This document shows positions 1-11,540 of a DNA stretch of 64,000 bases, in pieces. The DNA lies in the NCBI GenBank assembly GCA_030682375.1, contig JAUXOL010000016.1, positions 206,577-270,576 on the forward strand. Reading direction: 5' to 3'. A program made the position numbers and the translations under genes. Numbering within the stretch: position 1 is the stretch's first letter; each line of letters begins with the position of its first letter. The notes under the pieces are model-generated. The model was not told where the DNA came from and made no database searches. It was given only the letters and a program-made list of their open reading frames with translations. The DNA comes from Gallionella sp. (GTDB taxonomy: Bacteria; Pseudomonadota; Gammaproteobacteria; Burkholderiales; Gallionellaceae).

Positions 1-526
1 CGACCTCGGCGACGCCATGCGCCTTGGTCAGCTGGTAGCGCAGATACCAGTCCTGCATGGTGCGCAGTTCGGCGAGGTTGTGTTTCTCGCTCAATACCGC
101 GTACTGGTACACCCAGCCCACGCCGCTGGCGTCCGGCCCCAGTTGCGGCAACACGCCCTGAGGCATGCGCCCGGCGATGCTGTTGAGATATTCCAGCACA
201 CGCGAGCGCGCCCAGTAGATGTCAGTGCCGTCCTCGAAGATCACATACACGAACGACGCGCCAAAGAACGAGAAGCCGCGCACAACCTTGGACTTCGGCA
301 CCGACAGCATGGCCGTGGTGAGCGGATAGGTGACCTGGTCTTCCACCACCTGCGGCGCCTGCCCGGGGTATTCGGTGTAGACGATCACCTGCACGTCGGA
401 CAGGTCGGGCAGCGCGTCCAGCGGCGTCTTCACCAGCGCATAGATGCCCGCCAGCGTGACAAACAGGGTGGCGAGCAGCACCAGGAAACGGTTACGCGCC
501 GACCACTCAATGATCGTGTTCAGCAT
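1..526 (-). CDS. cusA: CusA/CzcA-family heavy-metal RND efflux pump, N-terminal part (cut by window start)
   Basis: This is the inner-membrane proton-driven pump of a tripartite metal exporter. Translating the minus strand from the ATG at 526 gives [18 protein letters not shown], the first transmembrane helix of RND pumps, then [36 protein letters not shown] and [19 protein letters not shown], all typical of the CusA (HME-RND) porter domain. About 175 codons lie in the window; the rest is off the left edge. A GGAGG precedes the start, and the start lies 20 bases inside the 3' end of the adaptor gene, so the two are translationally coupled. Cu(I)/Ag(I) specificity is inferred from the CusF-like domain on the partner. 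The family is clear; the metal is less certain. Confidence 0.9.
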   Translation of the reverse strand, partial: MLNTIIEWSARNRFLVLLATLFVTLAGIYALVKTPLDALPDLSDVQVIVYTEYPGQAPQVVEDQVTYPLTTAMLSVPKSKVVRGFSFFGASFVYVIFEDGTDIYWARSRVLEYLNSIAGRMPQGVLPQLGPDASGVGWVYQYAVLSEKHNLAELRTMQDWYLRYQLTKAHGVAEV

Positions 527-2066
527 GGCTAGCCTCCGCTTGTGTCGCACTGAGTCTGGTAATCACCCATTCGTCCGGCTTGCGCTCGACGATCTCGAAG
601 CCGATCGCACTGCCGGGCCGGATGCCCTTTACCAGCGATGCATTGGCCAGCGCGAAATCCATCGTCATGCCGGGCCAGCCCAGCGACTCGATCGGCTCAT
701 GCGTGATGCTGACCGTGCCGTCCGGGTTGATCGCCTCCAAGGTGCCTTGCGCCCGATGCCCGACCGAAACCGATTTCTTCCGAATAGAAGTCGCTGCAGC
801 AGGCTCTGCTTTAACCGTCGCAGGTTCGGCGGTCGGTGCCCCGCCTTGCGCAGCGCCCAGGCCCGACAACGCCGCCCTGAGGTTGCTCTCCGCATCGATC
901 AGGAAATTCGCCGAGGTGACGACCTGTTCGCCTTCTCGTACGCCACTCAGCACCTCGACATAATCGTCTCCGCGACGACCCAGCCTGAGTTCGCGCGGTT
1001 CGAAGCGCCCTTCATCGAGGCGCACCAGCGCCACTTGGCGAGTGCCGCTGTCGATCACCGCCGAGGCCGGGATGGCCAGCACCTGTTCGCCCTTGCCCAA
1101 CAAAAACTCGACGCTGGCGAACATCGCCGGTTTCAGCTGGCCTTGCGGATTCGCGAGCGCGATGCGCACCGACGTCGTGCGCGTCGCGCCGTCCAGTGTC
1201 GGATAGACGAAATCGACCTTGCCGTCGAAACGCTGCTCCGGCCAGGCATCAACCTTGATCCGCACCGCATCGCCCGCTTTTATCCGGGCGATGTCCTGCT
1301 CGGCAACATCGGCGATCGCCCACACCGAAGACAGGTCGGCGATGCGGTACAACGTCTCGCCCGGCATGAAGCGCATGCCCTGCACCGCGACCTTTTCCAA
1401 CACGACGCCGGAGACCGGCGCATGGAAAGTCTGCGCCCTGCCGCCCGAGGCCCGGCCAGATACCCCCCAGTTGCGCAGCCGCGCGGCGCTGGCATCGGCG
1501 AGCTGGCGCATGCTGTCCTGCGCTTCGCCGTCGGCATCCTTCAACGCCGCGACGCCCTGCAGCGCCAGCGCATGCTCGCGCTGCGCCGAGACCAGTTCCG
1601 GGCTGTACACGTCGAACAGCGGCTGTCCTTTTGCGACGGACTGCCCGGTGGTATTGACGTACAGACGTTCCACCCAGCCTTCGAACTTAGGTGCGACCGC
1701 GTAAGTGCGCCGCTCGTCGACCTCGATGCGCCCGACCGCGCGCAACGTCCGGTCTAAGGTGCGCAACGCAGCGGCCTCGCTCTTCACGCCCAGCTTTTGC
1801 ACCTTGTCGCTGCCTATGTTGAGGATCGTCGAACTCGCGGGTTCTTTCCCCTCGTATACCGGCACATAGTCCATGCCCATCGCATCCTTCTTCGGCACCG
1901 GCGAGGTATCCGGCAGACCCATCGGATTGCGGTAATACAGCGGCTTGCGTTCTGCCTGTGCGACCGGTGCTTCCGGCGCAGAGTTGCGCAACCCCAGCCA
2001 GTAACCGCCTGCGGCCACGCCGAGCAACATCAGCATGGTGACGAATATTCCGTAAAGGTTCTTCAT
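507..2066 (-). CDS. cusB: CusB-like RND periplasmic adaptor with fused CusF-like copper-binding domain
   Basis: Membrane-fusion subunit (519 aa) linking the inner-membrane pump to the outer-membrane channel. Residues 5-25 form the N-terminal membrane anchor. Residues about 43-72 are a heavy-metal-binding segment ([13 protein letters not shown], then [13 protein letters not shown]). The barrel-sandwich/lipoyl and beta-barrel core follows to about residue 400. Residues about 435-505 look like Cus[17 protein letters not shown] carries the His, Trp and two Met residues that bind Cu(I)/Ag(I) in CusF. The tail is His-rich (HAEHDH). It overlaps the TolC gene by 4 bases and the pump gene by 20. In E. 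coli CusF is a separate chaperone; here it is fused, as in some other Proteobacteria. Confidence 0.93.
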   Translation of the reverse strand: MKNLYGIFVTMLMLLGVAAGGYWLGLRNSAPEAPVAQAERKPLYYRNPMGLPDTSPVPKKDAMGMDYVPVYEGKEPASSTILNIGSDKVQKLGVKSEAAALRTLDRTLRAVGRIEVDERRTYAVAPKFEGWVERLYVNTTGQSVAKGQPLFDVYSPELVSAQREHALALQGVAALKDADGEAQDSMRQLADASAARLRNWGVSGRASGGRAQTFHAPVSGVVLEKVAVQGMRFMPGETLYRIADLSSVWAIADVAEQDIARIKAGDAVRIKVDAWPEQRFDGKVDFVYPTLDGATRTTSVRIALANPQGQLKPAMFASVEFLLGKGEQVLAIPASAVIDSGTRQVALVRLDEGRFEPRELRLGRRGDDYVEVLSGVREGEQVVTSANFLIDAESNLRAALSGLGAAQGGAPTAEPATVKAEPAAATSIRKKSVSVGHRAQGTLEAINPDGTVSITHEPIESLGWPGMTMDFALANASLVKGIRPGSAIGFEIVERKPDEWVITRLSATQAEASHAEHDH

Positions 2067-3322
2067 AGCTCTTCTCCCAGCAGGCGTTCGATCTCGGCCA
2101 GACGCAATTGCGCCTCCAGTTGCGCCTTGAGCAACTGCCGTTTTGCGTTAAGTATCTGGCGCTGCGCATCCAGCAACATCGCGAACCCCACGGTGCCGGT
2201 CTCATAGCCGGACAGCACGGACTGGTAGGTCAGTTCGCTCTGCGGCAGCAGCCTTGTGGCGATCAGCGACTCGGTGCGCCGCGCCGCCTCCAGCCCGGAC
2301 ACGCTCTCCGACAGCTCTCCCAGCATCCGGTCGAGCAGCGCTTCCTTGCGCGCCTCGGCCGCCGCGAGCAACGACTCGGCCTCGCGTTCCTGCGAACGGC
2401 GCGACTCCTGCTGCAACGGGAGGTTGAGTTCGACCATCAGATCCCAGCTGCGCACGCTGCTGCCGTTCTGCGTGGGCGCGACGCCCAACGTGAACCCCGG
2501 ATAGCGGTTGACGCGAGCCAGGTCGCGGTTCTTCCCTGCTTCGCTGCTGCGCGCATCGGCGATCTGCAGCTGGGGATTTCGCGCGTGCAGCCTGTCCGAC
2601 AGCGACTGGTAATCGAGTCGCGCCGCCGCGGGCAGCGGCCGCAATCGCGCGGGTTCCGCCAGTTCGGCCATCGCCGGGCGAGACAGCAGCGCATTCAGCC
2701 GACTCTGCTGATGATGGCCTTCGTTCTGCAGCTCGATCAGCTCCGCGCGCAGCCCGGTCTGCTCGATCTGCGCGCGTATCGCTTCCTGCTGTGTGCCCAG
2801 ACCGTTGGCATAACGCGTACGCGCGACTCGCTCCAGCGTGTCCAGCAACTCCAGCGTACGCCTCGCCAGTTTTTCGCTCGCGGACAGGTAGTAATAGCTG
2901 GCATAGGACGCCTTGATTCGGGCAGCCAGTTCGGCCCAGGTTGCAACGACCTGTCCGTCGGCCTGCTCCGCTTGTGCCTCGGCCACCTCGCGCTGCATGC
3001 CGCGCTTGCCGAACCACGGCACGCTCTGCATCAACAGATAGCGCGTACTGCCGACCTCGGAAGGCCACAGGCTGGCAGATTTGTTATTGCCCTGATTGGT
3101 GACATCCATCAGTTCGGCGCGCAGCACCGGATCGGGCAGCGCACCTGCGGGCTGCACACGCTGCACGGCGGCATCCGCCTCGTGGCGCATCGCCGCCAGT
3201 TCGGGATTGTGCTCGCGCGCATAGGCCAGCAAGCCGGCGACGTCGCTGCCCAGCTCGGCGGCGACCGCCGATAGCGGGACTAGCAGCATGCAGAACAGCA
3301 GGAAAACAGGTATTCGTTTCAT
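2063..3322 (-). CDS. TolC-family outer-membrane efflux channel
   Basis: Outer-membrane factor (419 aa) completing the metal efflux system. Residues 1-22 are a Sec signal peptide (hydrophobic core LLFCMLLVPLSAVA). The rest shows the duplicated alpha-helical hairpin pattern of TolC/CzcC proteins, with long stretches rich in Ala, Gln, Arg and Leu, and the SVPWFGKRG segment common in CzcC/CusC-type channels. The stop overlaps the adaptor start (ATGA). The channel gene comes first in the operon, before adaptor and pump. No lipobox is visible, so it is probably not acylated like CusC. Confidence 0.9.
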   Translation of the reverse strand: MKRIPVFLLFCMLLVPLSAVAAELGSDVAGLLAYAREHNPELAAMRHEADAAVQRVQPAGALPDPVLRAELMDVTNQGNNKSASLWPSEVGSTRYLLMQSVPWFGKRGMQREVAEAQAEQADGQVVATWAELAARIKASYASYYYLSASEKLARRTLELLDTLERVARTRYANGLGTQQEAIRAQIEQTGLRAELIELQNEGHHQQSRLNALLSRPAMAELAEPARLRPLPAAARLDYQSLSDRLHARNPQLQIADARSSEAGKNRDLARVNRYPGFTLGVAPTQNGSSVRSWDLMVELNLPLQQESRRSQEREAESLLAAAEARKEALLDRMLGELSESVSGLEAARRTESLIATRLLPQSELTYQSVLSGYETGTVGFAMLLDAQRQILNAKRQLLKAQLEAQLRLAEIERLLGEEL

Positions 3323-3371
3323 GATCCATTCCTCGCATTAACTTAAAACTCGCGTAGCGATTCGTTTGCCT

Positions 3372-3393
3372 CCTCTCCCGCTTGCGGGAGAGG
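3372..3393. repeat. Perfect 10-bp palindrome (REP-like hairpin)
   Basis: CCTCTCCCGC and GCGGGAGAGG flank a TT, giving a perfect hairpin in the gap between the small Cys-rich gene and the TolC gene. The following GATTGAGGTGAGGG is typical of a widespread intergenic repeat. There is no T-run, so it is not a classic terminator; it might stabilise or separate mRNA segments. Confidence 0.6.
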
Positions 3394-3534
3394 ATTGAGG
3401 TGAGGGAAACGGGTGTGGCAAGTCTCGCCATGCCCGTTGATTCCATCGGACGGACGCGATGCGGCCGCCGAACGATGCGGAACGAGGTTGGTTACGAAAC
3501 CGTTTTAACGAATTTCAGACACACTCGTCCCGCG

Positions 3535-3909
3535 TCAGGCGGATACGAGAGGCGGAGGAAGGAGCGGCGTCGAGACGACGGAGTGAAACGAAACGAGGTA
3601 GGGAGTCATCGCAGCCGCGGCTTGCGGCGCGGTCGGTGCCGCGATGTCCGGCACCGCCAGATAACCGCTGCAAGCCAGATGACAGATACCGCAGGAATCG
3701 CAGGAGGATGCCGCATGCTCGTCCGGAGCAAGCTGTTCCGGCGCGGCATCGTGATGGTGCATGGACATGTCGTCAGGCTGCACGACCGTCTGATGACATG
3801 AACCCTGTTGCGCCTGCATCGCCATCGAAGCCGCCAGCGCGCTGCCGCCGGACAGCGGCAGCCACAGCAACATCAGTACGGCAACGAATTTTCTGGACAG
3901 GTTCGACAT
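3535..3909 (-). CDS. Small exported Cys/His/Met-rich protein, probably metal-associated (DUF2946-like)
   Basis: A 124-aa protein. The start is placed at the ATG at 3909 because it gives a good signal peptide (FVAVLMLLWLPLSGGSALA). The mature part has potential metal ligands: MAMQAQQGSCHQ, DDMSMHHHDAAPEQ, and the cluster SCDSCGICHLACSGYL with four Cys and one His. This resembles small DUF2946-type proteins next to copper or other heavy-metal efflux genes, and the position directly upstream of the channel-adaptor-pump genes on the same strand fits. A role in periplasmic metal binding or sensing is inferred from composition and context; the family assignment is tentative. Confidence 0.65.
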   Translation of the reverse strand: MSNLSRKFVAVLMLLWLPLSGGSALAASMAMQAQQGSCHQTVVQPDDMSMHHHDAAPEQLAPDEHAASSCDSCGICHLACSGYLAVPDIAAPTAPQAAAAMTPYLVSFHSVVSTPLLPPPLVSA

Positions 3910-3990
3910 GAGGGCAGCTTGGCAAACTTGATGGATTCTGTCAAATAAAGCACGACAGCCCAGGCAAAACAACCCTGACAGGAGAGCCTA

Positions 3991-4470
3991 TCAATCCGAT
4001 GCTTCTTCCAGCCGCAGCACCCGTGCGATCACATCGAAACCGAAACCGCGCGATTGCATGAAGCGCATCTGGCGCGCCTTCTCCTTCGCATCCTGCGGCG
4101 GCACGCCGAACTTCTTGCGCCATACCTCCTGCGCCGTCGCCAGTTCGGACTCCCTCAGCTCCGGCAACGCACCAGCGATCAGGGTCTCGTCTATGCCGCG
4201 CTGGCGCAGTTCGTAGGTGATGCGCTGAGTCCCGTAGCGGCCGCGCTTGGCGTGCACCAGTTGTGTAACGGCACGTTCGTCGGACAGCCAACCTCGCTTT
4301 GTCAGGTCATCCAGCAGCGCATCGAGGTCGGGGGCCGATGCGCTGTCGAATTCCTCGTCGGCCTGCACATGCGGCAACAGCTTGGCACGCAGTTCGGCGC
4401 GGCTGTATTCGCGACGCGCCAAGCATTGCAGGGCGCGCGTGCGCAGGCTTATTTCAGGCTTTTTCCTCAC
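3991..4470 (-). CDS. recX: Regulatory protein RecX
   Basis: RecX (159 aa) binds the RecA filament and limits its activity. The sequence has the three-helix repeats of the family: SLRTRALQCLARREYSRAEL at the N-terminus, then LLDDLTKRGWLSDERAV, YGTQRITYELRQRGID, and a C-terminal repeat with RFMQSRGFGFDVIARVL. It lies directly downstream of recA (36-base gap), the usual arrangement. The start is a GTG with a weak ribosome-binding site, so slight adjustment is possible. Expression is probably by read-through from recA. Confidence 0.95.
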   Translation of the reverse strand: MRKKPEISLRTRALQCLARREYSRAELRAKLLPHVQADEEFDSASAPDLDALLDDLTKRGWLSDERAVTQLVHAKRGRYGTQRITYELRQRGIDETLIAGALPELRESELATAQEVWRKKFGVPPQDAKEKARQMRFMQSRGFGFDVIARVLRLEEASD

Positions 4471-4506
4471 CCGCGCACCCGGACATATCTAGCGATTTGA
4501 CGGGAA

Positions 4507-5568
<1,062 letters not shown>

Positions 5569-5626
5569 GTTTATCCCCTTTCAAAAAATGTGGCCGGATT
5601 GTGGCACATCGTTTTTAATTTGTACA

Positions 5627-5638
5627 GAACGTTCGTTC
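5627..5638. promoter_or_regulatory. Possible SOS-type operator upstream of recA
   Basis: GAACGTTCGTTC lies 59-70 bases upstream of the recA ATG and matches GAAC-N4-GTTC, the Gram-positive-type LexA box. The usual betaproteobacterial box CTGT-N8-ACAG is not present in full here; only a half-like TGTACAG adjoins it at 5621-5627. Position and symmetry fit a recA operator, but the type is unexpected for this class, so the call is tentative. Confidence 0.3.
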
Positions 5639-5660
5639 TCTTTTTTATTTTTGGCTTGTT

Positions 5661-6158
5661 TCAGGCGATCTCGGTGCGCTGGCCCAGCAGGTCTGCGACC
5701 CCTTGCAGCGCGATGCGCACCGCCTTGACGCGGACTTCGGCGCGGTTGCCGTCCAGTCTGTGCATACGGGAAACGACAGGGCAGTCGCGCAGCGCCCAAG
5801 CGAACCAGACCGTGCCGACCGGCTTTTCCGGCGTGCCGCCGTCCGGCCCTGCGATGCCGCTGACCGACAGCGCGACCTGCGCTCCGCTGTGCCGCAATGC
5901 GCCCGCGGCCATCTCGCGCACCACTGCCTCGCTGACAGCGCCGTGATGCTGCAGCGTCTCTTCGGAGACTCCCAGCATCTGCTGCTTGGAGAGGTTCGAA
6001 TAAGTGACGAAGCCGCGCTCGAACCAGGCCGAGCTGCCGGCCACTTCGGTGACCGCATAGGCGATGCCGCCGCCGGTGCAGGACTCCGCGGTCGCCAGCA
6101 TCAGGCCGTGGGATTTGAGCAATGCGCCGATTTGTGCAGCAAGGACGTCCATCGTCAT
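5661..6158 (-). CDS. pncC: Nicotinamide-nucleotide amidohydrolase (CinA C-terminal family)
   Basis: PncC (165 aa) deamidates nicotinamide mononucleotide to nicotinate mononucleotide in NAD salvage. It consists only of the CinA C-terminal domain, as usual in Proteobacteria. Motifs: LATAESCTGGGIAYAVTEVA near the N-terminus with the catalytic Ser region, WFERGFVTYSNLSKQQMLGV, and ALSVSGIAGPDGGTPEKPVG. It lies upstream of recA on the same strand, a common pairing in Proteobacteria. An alternative start two codons downstream is possible. Confidence 0.95.
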   Translation of the reverse strand: MTMDVLAAQIGALLKSHGLMLATAESCTGGGIAYAVTEVAGSSAWFERGFVTYSNLSKQQMLGVSEETLQHHGAVSEAVVREMAAGALRHSGAQVALSVSGIAGPDGGTPEKPVGTVWFAWALRDCPVVSRMHRLDGNRAEVRVKAVRIALQGVADLLGQRTEIA

Positions 6159-6187
6159 TCCGAATCCGGGCGCGATGAATCGCGCCC

Positions 6188-7369
6188 CTACGCAACCAAT
6201 CCGCGTGCGAGGTCGTTCTGAATGTCCACGACCGCCTCCAGCCCGACCGCGATGCGGATCAGGCCGTCGGTGATGCCTGCGGCGGCGCGCGCCTCGGGCG
6301 TGATGCGCGCGTGCGTCGTGCTCGCCGGATGGGTGATGGTGGTGCGCGTGTCGCCGAGGTTGGCGGTGATCGAGATCATCTTGGTGTTGTCGATCACGCG
6401 CCAGGCCGCATCCTTGCCGCCCTTGACCTCGAACGACACGATGCCGCCGCCGGTCTTCTGTTGCCGCATCGCCAGTTCATGCTGCGGATGCGACGGCAGG
6501 CCGGGATAGAACACGCGCGCGACGCCGGGCTGAGCTTCCAGCCAGCGGGCCAGTTCCAGTGCGCCGGCCGAGTGTGCGTCCATGCGTATCTTCAGCGTCT
6601 CCATGCCCTTCAGGAATATCCAGGCATTGAACGCGCTCATCGTCGGACCCGCGGTGCGCAGGAAACCGTACACGCCTTCCATGTTCTTCCTGCTGCCCAG
6701 CACCGCGCCACCCAGCACCCTGCCCTGCCCGTCCAGATACTTGGTCGCGGAATGAATCACGATGTCCGCGCCCAGTTCCAGTGGCTTTTGCAGGATGGGC
6801 GTACAGAAGCAGTTATCCACCACCAGCAGCGCGCCACAACCCTTCGCGACCGCGGCGATTGCCGCGATGTCGGAGACTTCGGTCAGCGGATTCGATGGCG
6901 TCTCCAGGAAGAACAGCTTGGTGTTCGGACGCACCGCGGCCTGCCACTCGGCGACATCGGTCGCGGAGACATAGGTCGTCTCGACGCCGAACTTCTTGAT
7001 GATGTTGTTGAACAGGTTGACCGTCGCACCGAACAAGCTGCGCGAGGCGACAATATGGTCGCCCGCCTTCAGCACGCCCATCACGCACGCGAGGATCGCC
7101 GACATGCCGGAGGCGGTCGCGACGCACTGCTCGGCACCCTCCATCGCCGCGAGGCGTTCCTCGAACATCGTCACGGTCGGGTTGGTGAAGCGCGCGTAGA
7201 TGTTGCCCGGCTCTTCGCCGATGAAGCGGCGCGCCGCCTGCGCCGCGTTGTCGAAGGTAAAGCTGGAGGTCAGGAACAGCGCCTCGCTGTGCTCGTGGAA
7301 CTGGCTCTGCACCGAGCCCGCACGTATCGCCAATGTTTCCGGCTGGTATTGTTGGTCTTTTTCGTTCAT
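6188..7369 (-). CDS. metZ: O-succinylhomoserine sulfhydrylase
   Basis: MetZ (393 aa) is a PLP enzyme that makes homocysteine from O-succinylhomoserine and sulfide, the direct sulfhydrylation route to methionine. It belongs to the Cys/Met-metabolism fold-type I family: FTNPTVTMFEERLAAMEGAE, PSNPLTEVSDIAAIAA, VVDNCFCTPILQKPLELGAD, and the PLP lysine in HSATKYLDGQGRVLGGAV. The start is set at the ATG at 7369, preceded by AAGG at a suitable distance; a GTG three codons upstream (7378) is possible. It follows purF by about 10 bases, the standard purF-metZ arrangement. Confidence 0.95.
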   Translation of the reverse strand: MNEKDQQYQPETLAIRAGSVQSQFHEHSEALFLTSSFTFDNAAQAARRFIGEEPGNIYARFTNPTVTMFEERLAAMEGAEQCVATASGMSAILACVMGVLKAGDHIVASRSLFGATVNLFNNIIKKFGVETTYVSATDVAEWQAAVRPNTKLFFLETPSNPLTEVSDIAAIAAVAKGCGALLVVDNCFCTPILQKPLELGADIVIHSATKYLDGQGRVLGGAVLGSRKNMEGVYGFLRTAGPTMSAFNAWIFLKGMETLKIRMDAHSAGALELARWLEAQPGVARVFYPGLPSHPQHELAMRQQKTGGGIVSFEVKGGKDAAWRVIDNTKMISITANLGDTRTTITHPASTTHARITPEARAAAGITDGLIRIAVGLEAVVDIQNDLARGLVA

Positions 7370-7379
7370 CCGGGTCACC

Positions 7380-8906
<1,527 letters not shown>

Positions 8907-8959
8907 GATGTTCTATCCTAAAAGTTAACTACCAGTAATACCCAATACGACCGTTCGCG

Positions 8960-9035
8960 GTGAGTTTTTTTCGTTCGTTCCTTCGATACACCGCGTTAGA
9001 CGCGGCACTCAGGACGAACGAAAAATGTATCGAAC
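8960..9035. repeat. Imperfect palindromic intergenic repeat between cvpA and purF
   Basis: The arms TTTTTTCGTTCGT and ACGAACGAAAAAT flank an inner ACCGCG/CGCGG pair and a TTCGATAC/GTATCGAA pair, so this 76-base stretch can fold into a long hairpin. The text resembles the gene-flanking repeats of the GTTCGTCCTGAG...CTTCGATAC type found in many proteobacterial intergenic regions. It occupies most of the 171-base gap between cvpA and purF. Confidence 0.55.
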
Positions 9036-9077
9036 CGCATCCGACGCGTACTCAATGTCCAGCAAAACCCTTACACA

Positions 9078-9569
9078 TCAACCGCGAGCGCCATAGCGAA
9101 TGCGCTGCGCGACGCTGTCAGGCAACCAGCCTCGCGTCCACAAGGCGACGTCCTCCGCCGCCCGGCTGGTCTGCGCATTGCGCCAGAACGACTGCTCCGG
9201 GATGCTCGTCAACCCGGCCAGCCACACCAGCGCCAGCACCACCAGCAACCCTCGCACCAGCCCGAACACCCCGCCCATCGCCCTGTCCAGCCCACCCAGG
9301 CCGACCGCCTTCACCAGCCGCGAGAACAGCCACACCAGCACGCTCCACAGGATCAGCGCGGCGATGAACACTGCGGCATAAGCCAGCGCGATCCGCATCG
9401 TTCCCTCGCCCGGCATCGCCGGTGCGATCTCGGCGGCGAAGAACTTGCTCAACAGGAATGCAATGGGCCATCCGGCCAGCGACAGCAACTCGTAGGTCAA
9501 GCCGCGCCATACGCCGATAACCAGCGACGCCACCAGGATGGCGATGATGGTGTAATCGAAACCGGTCAT
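9078..9569 (-). CDS. cvpA: CvpA family membrane protein
   Basis: Inner-membrane protein (163 aa) of the CvpA family, known for colicin V production and envelope homeostasis; the biochemical role is unresolved. Four hydrophobic segments are visible: the N-terminal TIIAILVASLVIGVW, LLSLAGWPIAFLLSKFF, IALAYAAVFIAALILWSVLVW, and GVFGLVRGLLVVLALVWLAGL. The family's Gly-rich VGLGGLDRAMGGVFGLVRG is present. The start overlaps the stop of the SPOR gene by 4 bases. It sits directly upstream of purF as in E. coli. Confidence 0.93.
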   Translation of the reverse strand: MTGFDYTIIAILVASLVIGVWRGLTYELLSLAGWPIAFLLSKFFAAEIAPAMPGEGTMRIALAYAAVFIAALILWSVLVWLFSRLVKAVGLGGLDRAMGGVFGLVRGLLVVLALVWLAGLTSIPEQSFWRNAQTSRAAEDVALWTRGWLPDSVAQRIRYGARG

Positions 9570-10192
9570 TTGATGCTGACGATGCTGGGATGCAGCCCAT
9601 GCTTCTCCAGCAATTTCGCGGCCTTCTCGGCCTTCTCGCGTTGTTCATATGGCCCGACGCGCACGCGTATCTTGTTGCCGGCCTTCTCGGTATAGGCCTT
9701 GAAGCCCCAGCCCTTCAGCTTGGCAAGCTCCTGTTTCGCGGTGTTCGCATTGGAATAGGCTCCGACCTGGGCGGCGTAAGTAACAGCCTTGTCTTCTTTC
9801 GTGCCCGATGCGGCCTGGACTGCAGGCTTGGGTTCGACGGCTTTTGATTCGGCGGGTGTGGATTCGTCCGCCTTGGGCGTAATAGCGGCAACGCTCGCAA
9901 CGGCGGAGACCGCGACCGGTTCGGAAACCGCAGCGACGGCGGATGTTACAACGATGGCGGAAACGGGCAGCGCCAATGGAACTTCGGAGAGCGCAACGGC
10001 CGGGACGAACTCGCCGACCTTCTCCGGCGCGGGGATGCGCAGCTCGATCTCCCGACCGCTGGGCTTGGGCTGGCTTTCCAGCACCATGGGCAGGATCACC
10101 ACCACCGCCAGCGTCAGCGCGATCGCACCTATCAGGCGGCGGCGAGCCTTGCGTCTCAGGTTCAGTTCGTCGTCTGTCAGCTCTTTGGCCAT
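9566..10192 (-). CDS. SPOR-domain cell-division/peptidoglycan-binding protein (DedD-like)
   Basis: A bitopic inner-membrane protein (208 aa). The start ATG at 10192 is chosen because it lies just after the folC stop and gives the typical DedD opening, a short basic cytoplasmic segment (LNLRRKARRRLIG) then one TM helix (AIALTLAVVVILPMVL). A Pro/Ala/Val/Glu-rich periplasmic linker follows, then a C-terminal SPOR domain (AAQVGAYSNANTAKQELAKL to the end) that binds denuded glycan at division septa. The folC-dedD-cvpA-purF order matches E. coli. Confidence 0.9.
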   Translation of the reverse strand: MAKELTDDELNLRRKARRRLIGAIALTLAVVVILPMVLESQPKPSGREIELRIPAPEKVGEFVPAVALSEVPLALPVSAIVVTSAVAAVSEPVAVSAVASVAAITPKADESTPAESKAVEPKPAVQAASGTKEDKAVTYAAQVGAYSNANTAKQELAKLKGWGFKAYTEKAGNKIRVRVGPYEQREKAEKAAKLLEKHGLHPSIVSIK

Positions 10193-10202
10193 GCCACTAT
10201 CC

Positions 10203-11468
10203 TCAATTGACGGAAAGCTCCCGGGCCTGCATCGCTTCAGCCACGGTATGGAACGATCCGAAGGCCGCGATTCTATCATTTTCGCCTGCCTCGTTGCAGG
10301 CTAGACGAAGTGCCTCGGCGACGGTCTCTAAGGTCCGGATAGCGCCATGCACGCCGCAGTCTTTCAGCACCTGCGTCAACTCCGCCGCACTCGCACCGCG
10401 CGGCATGTCCAGCCCCGCGACCAGCCATATGTCGATATGCGGCTCAAGCGCCCGCACCACGCCCGCCATGTCCTTGTCCTTCAGCATCGCGAACACCGCA
10501 TAGGTCTTCGCGGGCGGCAGACTGCCCAAGTTCTGCGCCAGCGAACGCGCCGCATGCGGGTTGTGCGCGACGTCCAGTATCAGTTGCGGCCTGCCCGGCA
10601 CGAACTGGAAGCGCCCGGCCAACTGCACCTCGACCAGCCCCCGCCGCACCGCCTCCATGTTCACCGGCAGCCTTTCCTTGAGTGCATCAACCGCCGCCAG
10701 CACCGCGCTGGCGTTGTGCAACTGGAACGCGCCGCGCAGCGCCGGGATGGGCAGCGAGGTACGAGAACCCGACTTGCCGAAGAAATCCCACTGCCCCTGA
10801 TGCGATTTGAAACCGAACTCGCTGCCTATGCACCACAGCTCCGCGCCGACCTCCCGCGCATGGTCGCGTATCGCCTGCGGCACGTCGGGATCGGCACAGA
10901 TCGCCACGCGATCCTTGCGGAAGATGCCCGCCTTCTCGAATGCGATCTGCTCGCGCGTGTCGCCGAGGTAATCGACATGATCGATGTCCACGCTGGTCAC
11001 CACCGCGCAATCGGCATCGAACGCGTTCACCGCATCCAGCCTGCCGCCCAGCCCGACTTCGAGGATGGCGACATCGACCTTGTGGGAAATGAACAAAGAC
11101 ATCGCGGCCAGCGTGCCGAACTCGAAATAAGTCAGCGCGGTTTCTCCACGCGCCTGCTCGATGCTCTCAAACGACGCGCACAGCTCCGCATCGCTCGCCT
11201 GCTTTTTAGCTATACGCACGCGCTCGTTGTAATGCAGCAGATGCGGCGAGGTATAGCAGCCGACCTTATAACCGGCCGCATGCAGGATGGACTCCAGCAT
11301 CGCGCACACCGAACCCTTGCCGTTGGTGCCGCCGACGACGATGACCGGAAAATCGGGTTGGAGAGCCAGGCGCTGCTTGACCTGCGCGACGCGATCCAGG
11401 CCGAGCGCTATGGTCTTGGGGTGCAGGGATTCGAGGTAAGAGAGCCAGTCAGGCAGAGTGTTGGGCAT
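10203..11468 (-). CDS. folC: Bifunctional folylpolyglutamate/dihydrofolate synthase
   Basis: FolC (421 aa) attaches glutamate to dihydropteroate and to folates. Mur-ligase-like fold: P-loop VVGGTNGKGSVCAMLESIL near residue 45, YTSPHLLHYNERVRI, the TYFEFGTLAAMSLF and AILEVGLGGRLDAVN segments, DHVDYLGDTREQIAFEKAGI, and the C-terminal LDVAHNPHAARSL. Length is normal. It precedes the SPOR-domain gene on the same strand. A 72-base gap separates it from the unknown gene upstream. Confidence 0.97.
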   Translation of the reverse strand: MPNTLPDWLSYLESLHPKTIALGLDRVAQVKQRLALQPDFPVIVVGGTNGKGSVCAMLESILHAAGYKVGCYTSPHLLHYNERVRIAKKQASDAELCASFESIEQARGETALTYFEFGTLAAMSLFISHKVDVAILEVGLGGRLDAVNAFDADCAVVTSVDIDHVDYLGDTREQIAFEKAGIFRKDRVAICADPDVPQAIRDHAREVGAELWCIGSEFGFKSHQGQWDFFGKSGSRTSLPIPALRGAFQLHNASAVLAAVDALKERLPVNMEAVRRGLVEVQLAGRFQFVPGRPQLILDVAHNPHAARSLAQNLGSLPPAKTYAVFAMLKDKDMAGVVRALEPHIDIWLVAGLDMPRGASAAELTQVLKDCGVHGAIRTLETVAEALRLACNEAGENDRIAAFGSFHTVAEAMQARELSVN

Positions 11469-11540
11469 TTGGTTTTGTAGGTGCGAAGCGGAGCGTATTG
11501 CACCAAATATCGTTGAAACATCCAGCGCAATGCCCGTTGG

